This document shows, in pieces, positions 1 to 6,488 of a stretch of DNA of 19,077 bases. Both the position numbers and the translations under genes were made by a program. The notes beneath the pieces are model-generated. The model ran no database searches. It was given only the letters and a program-made list of their open reading frames with translations, and was not told the DNA's origin. This DNA is from DAOUAJ01 sp034433615 (lineage in GTDB: Bacteria > Chloroflexota > Anaerolineae > DUEN01). The number at the start of each line of letters is the position of its first letter. Within the stretch, counting starts at the first letter, position 1. The stretch is taken from positions 1 through 19,077 of the forward strand of contig DAOUAJ010000360.1 of the NCBI GenBank assembly GCA_034433615.1, read 5' to 3'.

Positions 1-735
1 GAGGGGGCAACCATCACCATCGCCGGCATGTGCAAGGGCGCAGGCATGATCCACCCCAACATGGCGACGATGCTGGCGCTGGTGTGTACCGACGCTGCTA
101 TCACGCCTGAGGCACTGGACCTCGCCCTGCGCCGCGCGGCCGCCGTCAGTTTCAACGCGGTGACGATAGACGGCGATACCAGCACCAACGACACGCTGGC
201 GATCCTGGCTAACGGACTGGCCGGCAACAAGCTGATCAACGACACCACTGTGCCCGCCTTCGCCACCTTTGTTGAGGCGTTGACAGCCGTGTGCGTAGAC
301 CTGGCTCAGCAAATCGCTCGCGATGGGGAGGGTGCGACCAAGTTCGTGACCATCACGGTGACCGGGGCAGCTAACGATGATGACGCCCGGCGAGCGGCCA
401 AGGCCATCGCTAACTCGCCGTTGGTGAAGACCGCCCTCTACGGCGGCGATGCTAACTGGGGGCGTATCCTGTGCGCGGTCGGCAACTCCGGTGCCGAGGT
501 GGACCCCATGCGAGCCAGCCTCTTCTTTGCGTCGCCGGTGGCCGGGCTGGGTTGGCTGCAGGTCGTGGCCCAGGGGCAACCCTTGGAGTACGCGGAGGCG
601 GAAGCAACTGCACGCTTCGCCCAACCGGAGATCGAGATTCGGGTAGAACTCGGCCTGGGGGGAGGCCGCGCCACCGTGTGGACGTGTGACCTCAGCCACG
701 AATATGTCAACATCAACGGGCATTATCGCACGTAG
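1..735 (+). CDS. argJ: Arginine biosynthesis bifunctional protein ArgJ, 3' part
   Basis: ArgJ moves the acetyl group from N-acetylornithine to glutamate and, in bifunctional forms, also makes N-acetylglutamate from acetyl-CoA, recycling acetyl groups in arginine synthesis. The frame is open from base 1, so the N-terminal part lies outside the window. The autocleavage region KGAGMIHPNMATML is present. By family knowledge the chain is cut before the Thr of MATML (codon 67-69), and that Thr is the nucleophile of the beta chain. Further family landmarks are IDGDTSTNDT, the KFVTITVTGA strand, KTALYGGDANWGRI and the C-terminal HEYVNINGHYRT. The beta chain looks complete. Whether the protein is mono- or bifunctional cannot be told from this half. 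Confidence 0.96.
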   Translation, partial: EGATITIAGMCKGAGMIHPNMATMLALVCTDAAITPEALDLALRRAAAVSFNAVTIDGDTSTNDTLAILANGLAGNKLINDTTVPAFATFVEALTAVCVDLAQQIARDGEGATKFVTITVTGAANDDDARRAAKAIANSPLVKTALYGGDANWGRILCAVGNSGAEVDPMRASLFFASPVAGLGWLQVVAQGQPLEYAEAEATARFAQPEIEIRVELGLGGGRATVWTCDLSHEYVNINGHYRT

Positions 736-866
736 GTAGCGGTCAGCCGTCAGCTTTTGGCATGTAGCGGTATGAAACGCTCTCTGCAATGACAAAACGC
801 CGGCCGAACTCACCCACCGGGCTACTTCGGGAAGGTCCTGCGAAAAACAGACGGAGAGCGCAACAA

Positions 867-895
867 TTGCAAAATGGACCAATAGGTGATATGTT
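867..895 (+). promoter_or_regulatory. Candidate sigma-70-type promoter
   Basis: TTGCAA (867-872), a 17-bp spacer and TATGTT (890-895) would start RNA near 902. This lies just upstream of the Shine-Dalgarno site (GGAGG) of the small antitoxin gene at 923. The match is moderate and has no other support. The rest of 736-866 shows no gene, only a short GTCAGC-type repeat just after argJ. Confidence 0.35.
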
Positions 896-922
896 CAGGT
901 CATCTTGACCTGCCGGAGGTGG

Positions 923-1072
923 ATGACGGATAGACCGATTGGTATGGCTGAGGCCAAAAGCAAGCTGGTTGATCTGATTGGGCAAGTAGCATACGGAGGG
1001 CAACGATTCGTCTTGGAGCGACGAGGCCGCCCCATGGCTGTATTGATTGGCATAGAAAGGAGTAGAACATGA
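923..1072 (+). CDS. Short Phd/YefM-like antitoxin (49 aa)
   Basis: The 49-residue product has the N-terminal core of Phd/YefM antitoxins: an MAEAKSKLVDLI helix, a YGGQRFVLERRGRP turn and strand, and MAVLIGIE. In the family this core binds DNA and dimerises. The usual toxin-binding tail is missing, because the frame ends eight residues after the MAVL strand (normal members have roughly 75-90 residues). A GGAGG site lies just upstream of ATG 923. Its TGA (1070-1072) overlaps the ATG of the aldo/keto reductase (ATGA), so the two are probably translated together. No toxin gene follows. It may be a truncated antitoxin or a small stand-alone regulator. The family call is good, the function is not known. 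Confidence 0.7.
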   Translation: MTDRPIGMAEAKSKLVDLIGQVAYGGQRFVLERRGRPMAVLIGIERSRT

Positions 1073-2022
1073 AATACCGACGGCTGGGACGGACCGGGCT
1101 GAAGGTTTCGGAACTGTGCCTGGGCACGATGCAGTGGGGCTGGACGGCCACACAGGAGCAATCGTTCCAGGTGATGGACGCGTTCATAGAGGCCGAGGGT
1201 AACTTCCTCGACACGGCTGATGTCTACTCCCGCTGGGCGGAAGGCAACCCTGGCGGCGTGTCGGAGATGATCATCGGCCGCTGGATGAAGGAGCGCGGCA
1301 ACCGCTACCAGATCATCGTGGCGACCAAGGCGCGCGGCCGCATGTGGGACGGTCCCAATGGCGAGGGGCTGAGCCGGGCGCACATCATGAAGGCGGCGGA
1401 GGATTCCCTGCGGCGGTTGCAAACAGACTACATTGACCTCTACCAGACCCATTGGTTCGATGCCGAGACGCCGATTGACGAGACGTTGCGGGCACTGGAC
1501 GACCTGGTGCGGCAGGGAAAGGTGCGCTACGTGGGGTGCTCGAACTATCCAGCCTGGCGGCTGATGGAGGCGCTGTGGACCAGCGACCGGCTGGGGCTGG
1601 TCCGCTACGATTCGTTGCAGCCCCATTACAACCTGGCCCACCGTGCCGAGTTCGAGCGTGAGTTACGAGAGGTGTGCCAGACGTATGGCATCGGCGTGAT
1701 CCCGTACTCGCCGCTGGCGGGCGGCTTCCTGACGGGCAAGTACGATCGCGATAAGGTGCCTGACAGCGCCCGCGCCGAAGGCATCAAGAACCGCTACTTT
1801 AACGAGGCAGGGTGGCGCACTTTGGATGCCGTGCGGAGTGTCGCCGCAGAGGTTGGTAGCACGCCCACCGCTGTTTCTCTTGCCTGGCTGTTGGCCCAGC
1901 CGGTCATCACCGCGCCGATCATCGGGGCCAACTCGGTGGAGCAGTTGCGGGACAGCCTGGCCGCCCCGGATCTGACACTCTCCCCCGAGCAAATCGCGCG
2001 GCTGAACGAGGCATCGCAGTAG
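1069..2022 (+). CDS. Aldo/keto reductase
   Basis: NAD(P)H-dependent oxidoreductase of the AKR superfamily, a cytosolic TIM barrel of 317 residues, the normal family length. The catalytic tetrad is visible: Asp48 and Tyr53 (FLDTADVY), Lys87 (VATKARG) and His128 (LYQTHWFD). NADP-side landmarks include GCSNYPAW (156-163), YSPLAGGFLTGKY (213-225) and the C-terminal PIIGANSVEQL. The body resembles the YghZ/Tas-like aldo/keto reductases. The physiological substrate cannot be read from sequence. AGGAG lies 6 bases before the ATG, inside the tail of the preceding antitoxin-like gene, with which it overlaps by 4 bases. No transcription terminator is obvious after the stop. Confidence 0.95.
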   Translation: MKYRRLGRTGLKVSELCLGTMQWGWTATQEQSFQVMDAFIEAEGNFLDTADVYSRWAEGNPGGVSEMIIGRWMKERGNRYQIIVATKARGRMWDGPNGEGLSRAHIMKAAEDSLRRLQTDYIDLYQTHWFDAETPIDETLRALDDLVRQGKVRYVGCSNYPAWRLMEALWTSDRLGLVRYDSLQPHYNLAHRAEFERELREVCQTYGIGVIPYSPLAGGFLTGKYDRDKVPDSARAEGIKNRYFNEAGWRTLDAVRSVAAEVGSTPTAVSLAWLLAQPVITAPIIGANSVEQLRDSLAAPDLTLSPEQIARLNEASQ

Positions 2023-2109
2023 CAGGAAGGGTAGGGGACAGGGCCGCCCGCAGGACAGCCTATCCTTAAATTCCAGGGGTAACTAAGGTACGACTTAATG
2101 AGACTTGAC

Positions 2110-2173
2110 AATTTGTGATTTATGATTGGGTAGTCAGCAATCGCAAATCGGCAATCGGCAATCGAAAATCACA
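2110..2173. repeat. Degenerate GATTTGC/GCAATCG hairpin repeat, copy 1
   Basis: A left arm of GATTT-type units and a right arm of AATCG/GGCAATC units are complementary and separated by a GGGTAGTCAGC centre. The sequence is almost identical to the copy at 4189-4254. It touches the last codons of the kinase that ends at 2169, and may act as a 3' hairpin for it. Bases 2023-2109 contain nothing recognisable beyond a weak GC-rich inverted repeat. Confidence 0.75.
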
Positions 2174-3356
2174 GCGGTAGCGTAAACGTGAACGTGCTCC
2201 CCCGCCCTTCCCCTTCACTTTCGAGCCAGATCCGCCCCCCGTGCGCTTCCACGATGGCCTTGCACAACGCCAGCCCGATCCCCATACCCCCGAAACGACG
2301 GGTCGTGCTCCCATCTACCTGGTGGAAAAGCTCAAACATCCGCTCCTGCTGGTCTGGTGGAACGCCCACCCCCTCGTCCGAGACCGCGATCATGATCTGA
2401 CCCCCATTGTGGCCCTCGGGTTGCTCTGTCCAGGCGCGAATTCTCACCGTGCCACCATTGGGACTAAATTTGATCGCGTTGTCCAGCAAATTCTCCATGA
2501 CATGGCCCAGGAGGTCTGGGTCCGCCATGATGGGGGGCAGATCAGGGGGTGTCTCCAGGTGGAGCTGAACTCCGGCCCGGGTAGCTTGGGCCTGCCGTGC
2601 CTTTACTGCCTGCCGGAGCAACGGTTGCGGATCCAGTTCGATCTTTCGAATCACGCTGTCGTTAAGCGTTTGCAGCATCAGAAGCCGCTCCACCATGTAA
2701 TGGAGCCAGTCTCCCCCTCGCCGTATGCTCTGCAGCGCCTGCTGCTGTTCGGTTGTCAGTGGCCCCAAAATCCCCTCTTCGAGCACTTGAATATACCCCT
2801 GGATGAGCGTTAGCGGGGTGCGCAACTCATGAGAGACGTTTTGGATCATCTGGTCCTTAGCGCGCAGGGCTTTTTCAAGCTGGATGTTCTTCTCTTGCAG
2901 CTCTGCGGTGCGCTGGGCCACCATCTCCTCCAGGTGCTGAGAGTAGGCTACCACCTGGTCATGCAGCCCTTTTATCCGCAGGAGAGAACGAACGCGGACC
3001 AGCAACTCCTCCCTGTCCACTGGTTTGGTCAGGAAATCGTCAGTCCCTACTTCGATGCCCCGGATGCGATCCTCCCGTTCGTGGAGCGCCGTCACCATCA
3101 CGATGGGCAGGAACTGCGTATCAGGAGAATTTTTCAGCCGGCGGCACACCTCATAGCCGTTCAGTCCAGGCATCATCACGTCCAAAAGCACCAGATCAGG
3201 TTTCCCCAGCTCGACCTGGCGTAGGGCCTCCTCGCCGTCATGGGCCACCAGGACGTGGTATCCGGCCACACTCAGCAGGCCCTCCAACAGCTCCACGTTC
3301 ATGGGGTTGTCGTCCACCACCAGAATCTTGGCCGCAACTGCCTGTTCCACGTTCAT
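2169..3356 (-). CDS. Hybrid sensor histidine kinase with N-terminal receiver domain
   Basis: The 395-residue cytosolic protein has an N-terminal receiver domain (about 8-125; Asp59 phospho-site, acidic pair Asp15-Asp16, Lys111). A coiled linker follows (about 130-170), then a HisKA domain with His176 in NVSHELRTPL. The HATPase domain shows the N box (ENLLDNAIKFSP, 289-299), G1 (DEGVGVP), F box (MFELFHQ) and G2 (GGMGIGLAL). There is no membrane segment or input sensor apart from the receiver, so it probably takes its signal by phosphotransfer. The ATG overlaps the stop of the single-domain receiver at 3353 (ATGA, preceded by AAAGGAG), so the two are an operon with coupled translation. The output partner is not visible. 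Confidence 0.93.
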   Translation of the reverse strand: MNVEQAVAAKILVVDDNPMNVELLEGLLSVAGYHVLVAHDGEEALRQVELGKPDLVLLDVMMPGLNGYEVCRRLKNSPDTQFLPIVMVTALHEREDRIRGIEVGTDDFLTKPVDREELLVRVRSLLRIKGLHDQVVAYSQHLEEMVAQRTAELQEKNIQLEKALRAKDQMIQNVSHELRTPLTLIQGYIQVLEEGILGPLTTEQQQALQSIRRGGDWLHYMVERLLMLQTLNDSVIRKIELDPQPLLRQAVKARQAQATRAGVQLHLETPPDLPPIMADPDLLGHVMENLLDNAIKFSPNGGTVRIRAWTEQPEGHNGGQIMIAVSDEGVGVPPDQQERMFELFHQVDGSTTRRFGGMGIGLALCKAIVEAHGGRIWLESEGEGRGSTFTFTLPL

Positions 3357-3724
3357 GCTCCTTTCAAGAATTTCGCTATCTGTCCCGGGAAGGCCCGGGT
3401 ATCTATCGGCTTTGCGATGTAGCCCGCGCCGCCGGCCGCCAGGAACTTCTCTGCATCGCCTTCCATCGCATAAGCGGTCAGAGCGACCACCGGGATCATC
3501 GCGGTGGCTGTATCCGTTTTCAGGCGCCTCATGACCTCCAGACCATCCATGTCTGGAATCTGAATGTCCATGAGGATAAGGTCGGGCTGTTCTGCCCTGG
3601 CCTTCTCTAAGGCCTCCTCACCCGTACTGGCCGTGATCATAATGTAACCCTCTAATCCTAACAGATCACACACCAGCATCAGATTCAATGGATTGTCCTC
3701 AACCGCCAGGATCTTTGCCGGCAC
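3353..3724 (-). CDS. Single-domain response regulator (DivK/CheY-like)
   Basis: The 123 residues form one receiver domain with nothing attached: acidic residues Glu9-Asp10, phospho-acceptor Asp53 (LILMDIQIPDMDG), Thr83 (ALTAYAM) and Lys105 (YIAKPID). Such proteins pass phosphate between kinases or bind a target protein. The start is GTG (3722-3724) with AGGAGG 6 bases before it. The gene sits directly upstream of, and overlaps by four bases, the receiver-kinase hybrid. A phosphorelay between the two is the simplest reading but is inferred. It is divergent from the aspartic protease gene at 3808. Confidence 0.93.
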   Translation of the reverse strand: MPAKILAVEDNPLNLMLVCDLLGLEGYIMITASTGEEALEKARAEQPDLILMDIQIPDMDGLEVMRRLKTDTATAMIPVVALTAYAMEGDAEKFLAAGGAGYIAKPIDTRAFPGQIAKFLKGA

Positions 3725-3760
3725 TATGAGCCTCCTCTTCTCGTGAGTTTGAATAACCCC

Positions 3761-3789
3761 TTGACTTTGCCGTGCGTTTGTGATAGGAT
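3761..3789 (+). promoter_or_regulatory. Sigma-70-type promoter of the aspartic protease gene
   Basis: TTGACT (3761-3766), a 17-bp spacer and TAGGAT (3784-3789) predict a start near 3796. That coincides with the GGAGG ribosome site (3796-3800) of the gene at 3808, so the leader would be very short. The promoter lies in the small divergent gap between the receiver gene and the protease. Confidence 0.55.
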
Positions 3790-3807
3790 TTGATTGGAGG
3801 TGAACCT

Positions 3808-4185
3808 ATGGCTGTCATTCAGAAACTCATCCGCCTGGTTGGTTCGAAAGGGAGCCGGGAGGAGGTGGCTATCTTCGATAGCGGCTCTACTTATTCCTGT
3901 ATCCAGCCTGAGCTGGCCAAGGAATTGGCAAGTGTGGAACCTCTCCCTGAGCCGATGGATTTCGGCACGGCGAAGGAGGGAGAGACCCTGGTCGCCACCG
4001 AGAGGGTCAGCCTCAACTTCTACCTGGATGGCTACCGCTTCTCGGATGAGTTCATGCTTATCCCCGGCCTTTCCGAAGCGGTGATCATTGGCGCCAAGAC
4101 CCTGCAGGGATGGCGCATGAAATTGGACTTCGAGGCCGACGAGGTGATCATAGACCCCCGGGTCACCCACCTCCGCCTGCTGTGA
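3808..4185 (+). CDS. Retropepsin-like aspartic protease (clan AA)
   Basis: The 125-residue protein has the single-lobe layout of clan AA proteases. The flap-preceding catalytic motif is AIFDSGSTYSCI with Asp24-Ser25-Gly26-Ser27. Next come the strand-rich ATERVSLNFYLDG segment and the second hydrophobic-Gly motif EAVIIGAKTLQGW, which closes the barrel. Family members act as homodimers, each chain giving one Asp. The substrate is unknown and there is no signal peptide, so it acts in the cytoplasm. The start is ATG 3808, behind GGAGG and a good promoter; an in-frame TTG at 3790 is less likely. It stands alone between divergent and convergent signalling genes. Confidence 0.78.
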   Translation: MAVIQKLIRLVGSKGSREEVAIFDSGSTYSCIQPELAKELASVEPLPEPMDFGTAKEGETLVATERVSLNFYLDGYRFSDEFMLIPGLSEAVIIGAKTLQGWRMKLDFEADEVIIDPRVTHLRLL

Positions 4186-4188
4186 CTT

Positions 4189-4254
4189 TCGATTTGTGAT
4201 TTGCGATTGGGTAGTCAGCAATCGCAAATCGGCAATCGGCAATCGAAAATCACA
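4189..4254. repeat. Degenerate GATTTGC/GCAATCG hairpin repeat, copy 2
   Basis: Same architecture and nearly the same bases as 2110-2173, including the GGGTAGTCAGC centre. The identity runs on into the last codons of the kinase stump at 4250. It separates the protease and kinase stump, which converge here. Confidence 0.75.
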
Positions 4255-4573
4255 GCGGTAGCATAAACGTGAACGTGCTCCCCTTCCCGAGTCCTTCGCT
4301 CTCGGCCCAAATGCGCCCACCGTGTAGCTCCACCAGCCGCCGCGTGAGCGACAACCCCAGTCCTGTCCCCTCGTACTTTCGGGCGTAGGAGCTGTCTACC
4401 TGCTCAAACTCCCGCCAGATGCGCTCCATATCCTCCGGCGCGATGCCGATCCCCGTGTCTGCGACGGACACTTCAACCCAGCGATTGTCCCTCCCACTGC
4501 CGCCCTCCGTCGTCCTGGCGTGCACGGTGATCGTGCCCCCCTCCGGCGTGAACTTCACGGCGTTGGAGAGCAA
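4250..4573 (-). pseudogene. Histidine kinase C-terminal fragment (HATPase only)
   Basis: Only the ATPase half of a sensor kinase is left. The N box is NLLSNAVKFTPEGG, G1 is VADTGIGIAPEDM, the F box region is IWREFEQVD and G2 is GTGLGL, with a normal end GSTFTFMLPL. The homology stops abruptly at the Asn of NLLSNA (about 4576). The frame then meets a stop at 4595-4597, with no HisKA domain, no receiver and no convincing start (a TTG at 4571 is the only one). The gene is therefore broken, most likely by a deletion with its end at about 4576. The last 25 codons and the following spacer match the intact kinase at 2169. Confidence 0.8.
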
Positions 4574-4610
4574 ATTGTATCTGTATCTTTCATTTCACGT
4601 ACCCTTCCAG

Positions 4611-4653
4611 TTGCGATTTGCGATTTGCGATTGAAATCGGCAATCGAAAATCA
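4611..4653. repeat. Degenerate GATTTGC/GCAATCG hairpin repeat, copy 3
   Basis: Tandem GCGATTT units are followed by AATCGGCAATCGAAAATC, again forming two complementary arms. It fills the gap between the kinase stump and the 3' end of the MNT-HEPN gene and may be involved in the break of the kinase. Confidence 0.7.
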
Positions 4654-5322
4654 ATCTGTGGCCAGGGCCTCGATGAAGTGACTCACCTCGTCACGCCAGC
4701 GGCGGTACTCGCCCTCCACATCCTGGCGGGGATACTCCCCGTCGTAGAAGTAGCGCACGTGCAGGGTGTCAATGAAGCGGCGGAAAGCCTCGGCATAAGG
4801 TTGAGGCAAGCCCCGACGCAGTATGCCCCACCGGGCTTGCTCTGTGTTGAGGTAAGTCATGGCTGCGCTGCGGGCCGCATCGAAGAGAGCATTGAAGGCG
4901 GTACGTAAAAGGGCATCCCGACGAATTTCGTTAGGGGCACGGGCTGCATCTTCCAGAAAACCATCCCCCATAAAGATACGTTCGCGCGCTTCGTCATAGG
5001 TTGGAACAGGCATGTCTCTTCTCGCCTCCTGCATGGTTTCGCCGTCACCGTAGACGACCTGGCCCGTGGCCCAGACCCCCCAGGCGATCCAGTCCCCGAT
5101 GCGGTCGCCAGGCTCGCGGACAATGAGATCCACATTCAAGAACTCATCGCCCAGGGCGTCCCAGTAGACGTCCAGGTCCTTCTTGTGAAGGGTGGTGATC
5201 AACAGATCCACGTCCCGAGCCTGCTCAGGGGCGTAGACGGAAGAGCCAAACTGGATGATGTCGCGAATATCCGGGTCGGCGCGCACCAGTCGCGCACACA
5301 GTTCCTTCAGTAAATCAGTCAC
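4651..5322 (-). CDS. Nucleotidyltransferase-HEPN fusion protein
   Basis: The 223 residues join an N-terminal minimal nucleotidyltransferase domain to a helical HEPN-like domain. The first has GSSVY (26-30), then Asp37 and Asp39 in ARDVDLLI, and Asp65 in LNVDLIV, which is the GSx(n)DxD plus third Asp pattern of the pol-beta type fold. The second (about 112-223) is all helical, ends like HEPN proteins in EYPRQDVEGEY...HFIEAL, and carries an R-x4-H string (Arg210, His215). Separate MNT and HEPN genes usually form a toxin-antitoxin pair in which MNT modifies the HEPN RNase; here both are one chain. GTG start with GGAGG 6-7 bases upstream. Alternative: a plain nucleotidyltransferase with a helical C-terminal domain. 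Confidence 0.8.
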   Translation of the reverse strand: MTDLLKELCARLVRADPDIRDIIQFGSSVYAPEQARDVDLLITTLHKKDLDVYWDALGDEFLNVDLIVREPGDRIGDWIAWGVWATGQVVYGDGETMQEARRDMPVPTYDEARERIFMGDGFLEDAARAPNEIRRDALLRTAFNALFDAARSAAMTYLNTEQARWGILRRGLPQPYAEAFRRFIDTLHVRYFYDGEYPRQDVEGEYRRWRDEVSHFIEALATD

Positions 5323-5338
5323 CTGTTGCCTCCGGTGG

Positions 5339-5386
5339 ATTTTAGATTTGCGATTTGGTCATCAAAAATCGTAAATCGGCGATTTT
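5339..5386. repeat. Degenerate GATTTGC/AAATCGT hairpin repeat, copy 4
   Basis: TTAGATTTGCGATTT and its rough reverse complement AAAATCGTAAATCGGCGATTTTA flank a short GGTCATC centre. It sits between the stop of the HTH-receiver gene and the start region of the MNT-HEPN gene and could act as a terminator-like hairpin. Confidence 0.65.
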
Positions 5387-5912
5387 ACCCCCGCAGGAGG
5401 TTCAGAGTGTCCAAGATAACCTTGTGGGATACCGGTTTGCTCAGTACCACCAGAGGACCTTGCTGAATCGCCTGCTCTACCAGCCCATTATCCGGGTATG
5501 CGGTGACGATAACAACGGCTGTTTGTGGGTCGAGTGCCTTGATGGATTTAAAGACCTCTACGCCATTCATCTCCGGCAAGATCAGGTCCAGGAAGATCAA
5601 GTCGAATCCGTCCTGTTTGATTGCTTCCAGGGCCTGGGGGCCGTTGGAGGCTGTGACGACCTGGTGGCCCTGGCTGGTGAGTACGTCGGTAAAGAGCTCA
5701 CAGGTCAGAGGGTCGTCGTCCACCACCAGGATGCGGCGCTGGCGGGCACGCACCTGGTCCAGCAGCCATTGATCAATGATCTCCTGCTTGAAACGCCAGG
5801 AGCCGCCTACTTTCACACCGGGGATCTCGCCCTTCTGAGCCAGCCGATAGACGGTCTGCTGATTCATCTTGAGATACGCGGCCAGCTCCTTAATCGTCAA
5901 CAAGGTTTCCAC
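5385..5912 (-). CDS. Excisionase-type HTH domain fused to a receiver domain
   Basis: Residues about 4-55 form an excisionase/HTH_17-like DNA-binding domain: LLTIKELAAYLKMNQQTVYRL, then the wing GEIPGVKVGGSWRF, then IIDQWL. Residues about 60-175 are a complete receiver domain with an acidic triplet (VVDDDP), phospho-acceptor Asp in FLDLILPEMNG, Thr in VTAYPD and Lys in LSKPVS. Most response regulators have the receiver first, so this order is unusual. The start GTG 5910-5912 is chosen because a perfect AGGAGGTGAT Shine-Dalgarno lies 8 bases upstream; an in-frame GTG at 5919-5921 lies inside that site. It probably binds its own promoter region (repeats at 5962-5980). No kinase partner is adjacent, though the kinases at 2169-4573 are near. 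Confidence 0.88.
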   Translation of the reverse strand: METLLTIKELAAYLKMNQQTVYRLAQKGEIPGVKVGGSWRFKQEIIDQWLLDQVRARQRRILVVDDDPLTCELFTDVLTSQGHQVVTASNGPQALEAIKQDGFDLIFLDLILPEMNGVEVFKSIKALDPQTAVVIVTAYPDNGLVEQAIQQGPLVVLSKPVSHKVILDTLNLLRG

Positions 5913-5961
5913 AGGGATCACCTCCTCTCGTTTAGTAAATGCCGTTCATCTCTATGTGATC

Positions 5962-5980
5962 TTATACAATATTATACAAT
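5962..5980. promoter_or_regulatory. Tandem TTATACAAT repeats over the -10 box
   Basis: Two identical 9-mers, 5962-5970 and 5972-5980, are offset by 10 bp, one helical turn. The second covers the -10 box of the HTH-receiver promoter. Such spacing suits two protein subunits binding side by side on one face, as excisionase-type HTH proteins do. The operator role is inferred. Confidence 0.5.
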
Positions 5981-5998
5981 CTTGCATGGAAAAGTCAA
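5971..5998 (-). promoter_or_regulatory. Strong sigma-70-type promoter of the HTH-receiver gene
   Basis: Read on the minus strand: TTGACT (5998-5993), a 16-bp spacer and a consensus TATAAT (5976-5971). RNA would start near 5964, giving a leader of about 50 bases to the GTG at 5912. Confidence 0.75.
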
Positions 5999-6037
5999 GA
6001 AAGTGGACGGGCTTTGCATGCTGGGGCTGCGACTTAT

Positions 6038-6103
6038 GAACTTTGACGACTTGTTCCGGCAATGATCGCTAGGAAAAATTACCGGATTAATCCGTCAAAC
6101 TTC
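6038..6103. repeat. Imperfect 25-bp inverted repeat in a divergent spacer
   Basis: Bases 6038-6062 and the reverse complement of 6079-6103 agree at 19 of 25 positions. The arms share GAA-TTTGACG and CCGG-AA blocks around a 16-bp centre. The right arm also contains the perfect 12-bp palindrome CGGATTAATCCG (6083-6094). It lies between the divergent promoters of the HTH-receiver gene and the copper operon, so it could be a regulator site or the end of a lost element. Confidence 0.5.
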
Positions 6104-6122
6104 ATCAGTCGCCCAGGCTTGC

Positions 6123-6151
6123 TTGACAAGGAGGCAGAATTATGTTATAGT
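6123..6151 (+). promoter_or_regulatory. Sigma-70-type promoter of the copper operon
   Basis: TTGACA (6123-6128), a 17-bp spacer and TATAGT (6146-6151). Transcription would start near 6158, directly before the CsoR operator-like palindrome. Confidence 0.75.
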
Positions 6152-6161
6152 TTCCATCAGA

Positions 6162-6185
6162 ATCCCACCCCCCAGGGGAGGGGAT
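6162..6185 (+). promoter_or_regulatory. CsoR-type operator
   Basis: A 24-bp inverted repeat: ATCCC (6162-6166) pairs with GGGAT (6181-6185) and an inner CCCC pairs with GGGG, 9 of 12 pairs in total. The C-run/G-run palindrome is the form known for CsoR operators. It lies just downstream of the predicted start site and just before csoR, so apo-CsoR could block transcription there until Cu(I) binds. Confidence 0.65.
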
Positions 6186-6206
6186 AGTGGGCAACCAGAG
6201 GAGTCT

Positions 6207-6488
6207 ATGACCGACGAAGTGACAACGGACATCCTTAACCGGCTCAAAAGCATCGAAGGGCACGTGCGCGGCATCGAGCGCATGGTCGAAAATGGCGACT
6301 ATTGCATTGACATCGTCAACCAGATCATGGCCGTGCAGCGAGCGCTGCAAAGGGTCAACAGCATGGTGCTTGACCAGCATCTGCACACCTGCGTGACCAC
6401 CGCCATTCGCGGCGATGACCCCGCCGAGCGTGAGCGCGTCATTGACGAGATCATGGGCGTGTTTGAGGCAACGATGCGTAAGGCGTAA
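6207..6488 (+). CDS. csoR: Copper-sensing transcriptional repressor CsoR
   Basis: The 93-residue all-helical CsoR/RcnR (DUF156) family protein has the Cu(I) ligand set Cys33 (GDYCIDIV), His58 and Cys62 (QHLHTCV, His-x3-Cys), the W-X-Y pattern of copper sensors. The basic first helix RLKSIEGHVRGIERM (12-26) carries DNA contacts. Family members are tetramers that bind a GC-rich palindrome and let go when Cu(I) binds; a matching palindrome lies 22-45 bases upstream. ATG 6207 follows GAGGAG at normal spacing. The frame is open back to the promoter, but a longer start would begin before the predicted transcription start. First gene of the copper operon. Confidence 0.93.
   Translation: MTDEVTTDILNRLKSIEGHVRGIERMVENGDYCIDIVNQIMAVQRALQRVNSMVLDQHLHTCVTTAIRGDDPAERERVIDEIMGVFEATMRKA

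Noticed and set aside
743..1641. Long minus-strand frames over the aldo/keto reductase start and the argJ spacer
   Set aside because: No family resemblance, odd composition, and they overlap clear genes on the other strand.
2023..2075. Rho-independent terminator after the aldo/keto reductase
   Set aside because: Only a loose GGGTAGG/CCTATCC pairing with a poor inner stem and no T-run.
2241..3224. Plus-strand frames across the kinase gene
   Set aside because: They are complementary shadows of the kinase domains; no start signals or motifs.
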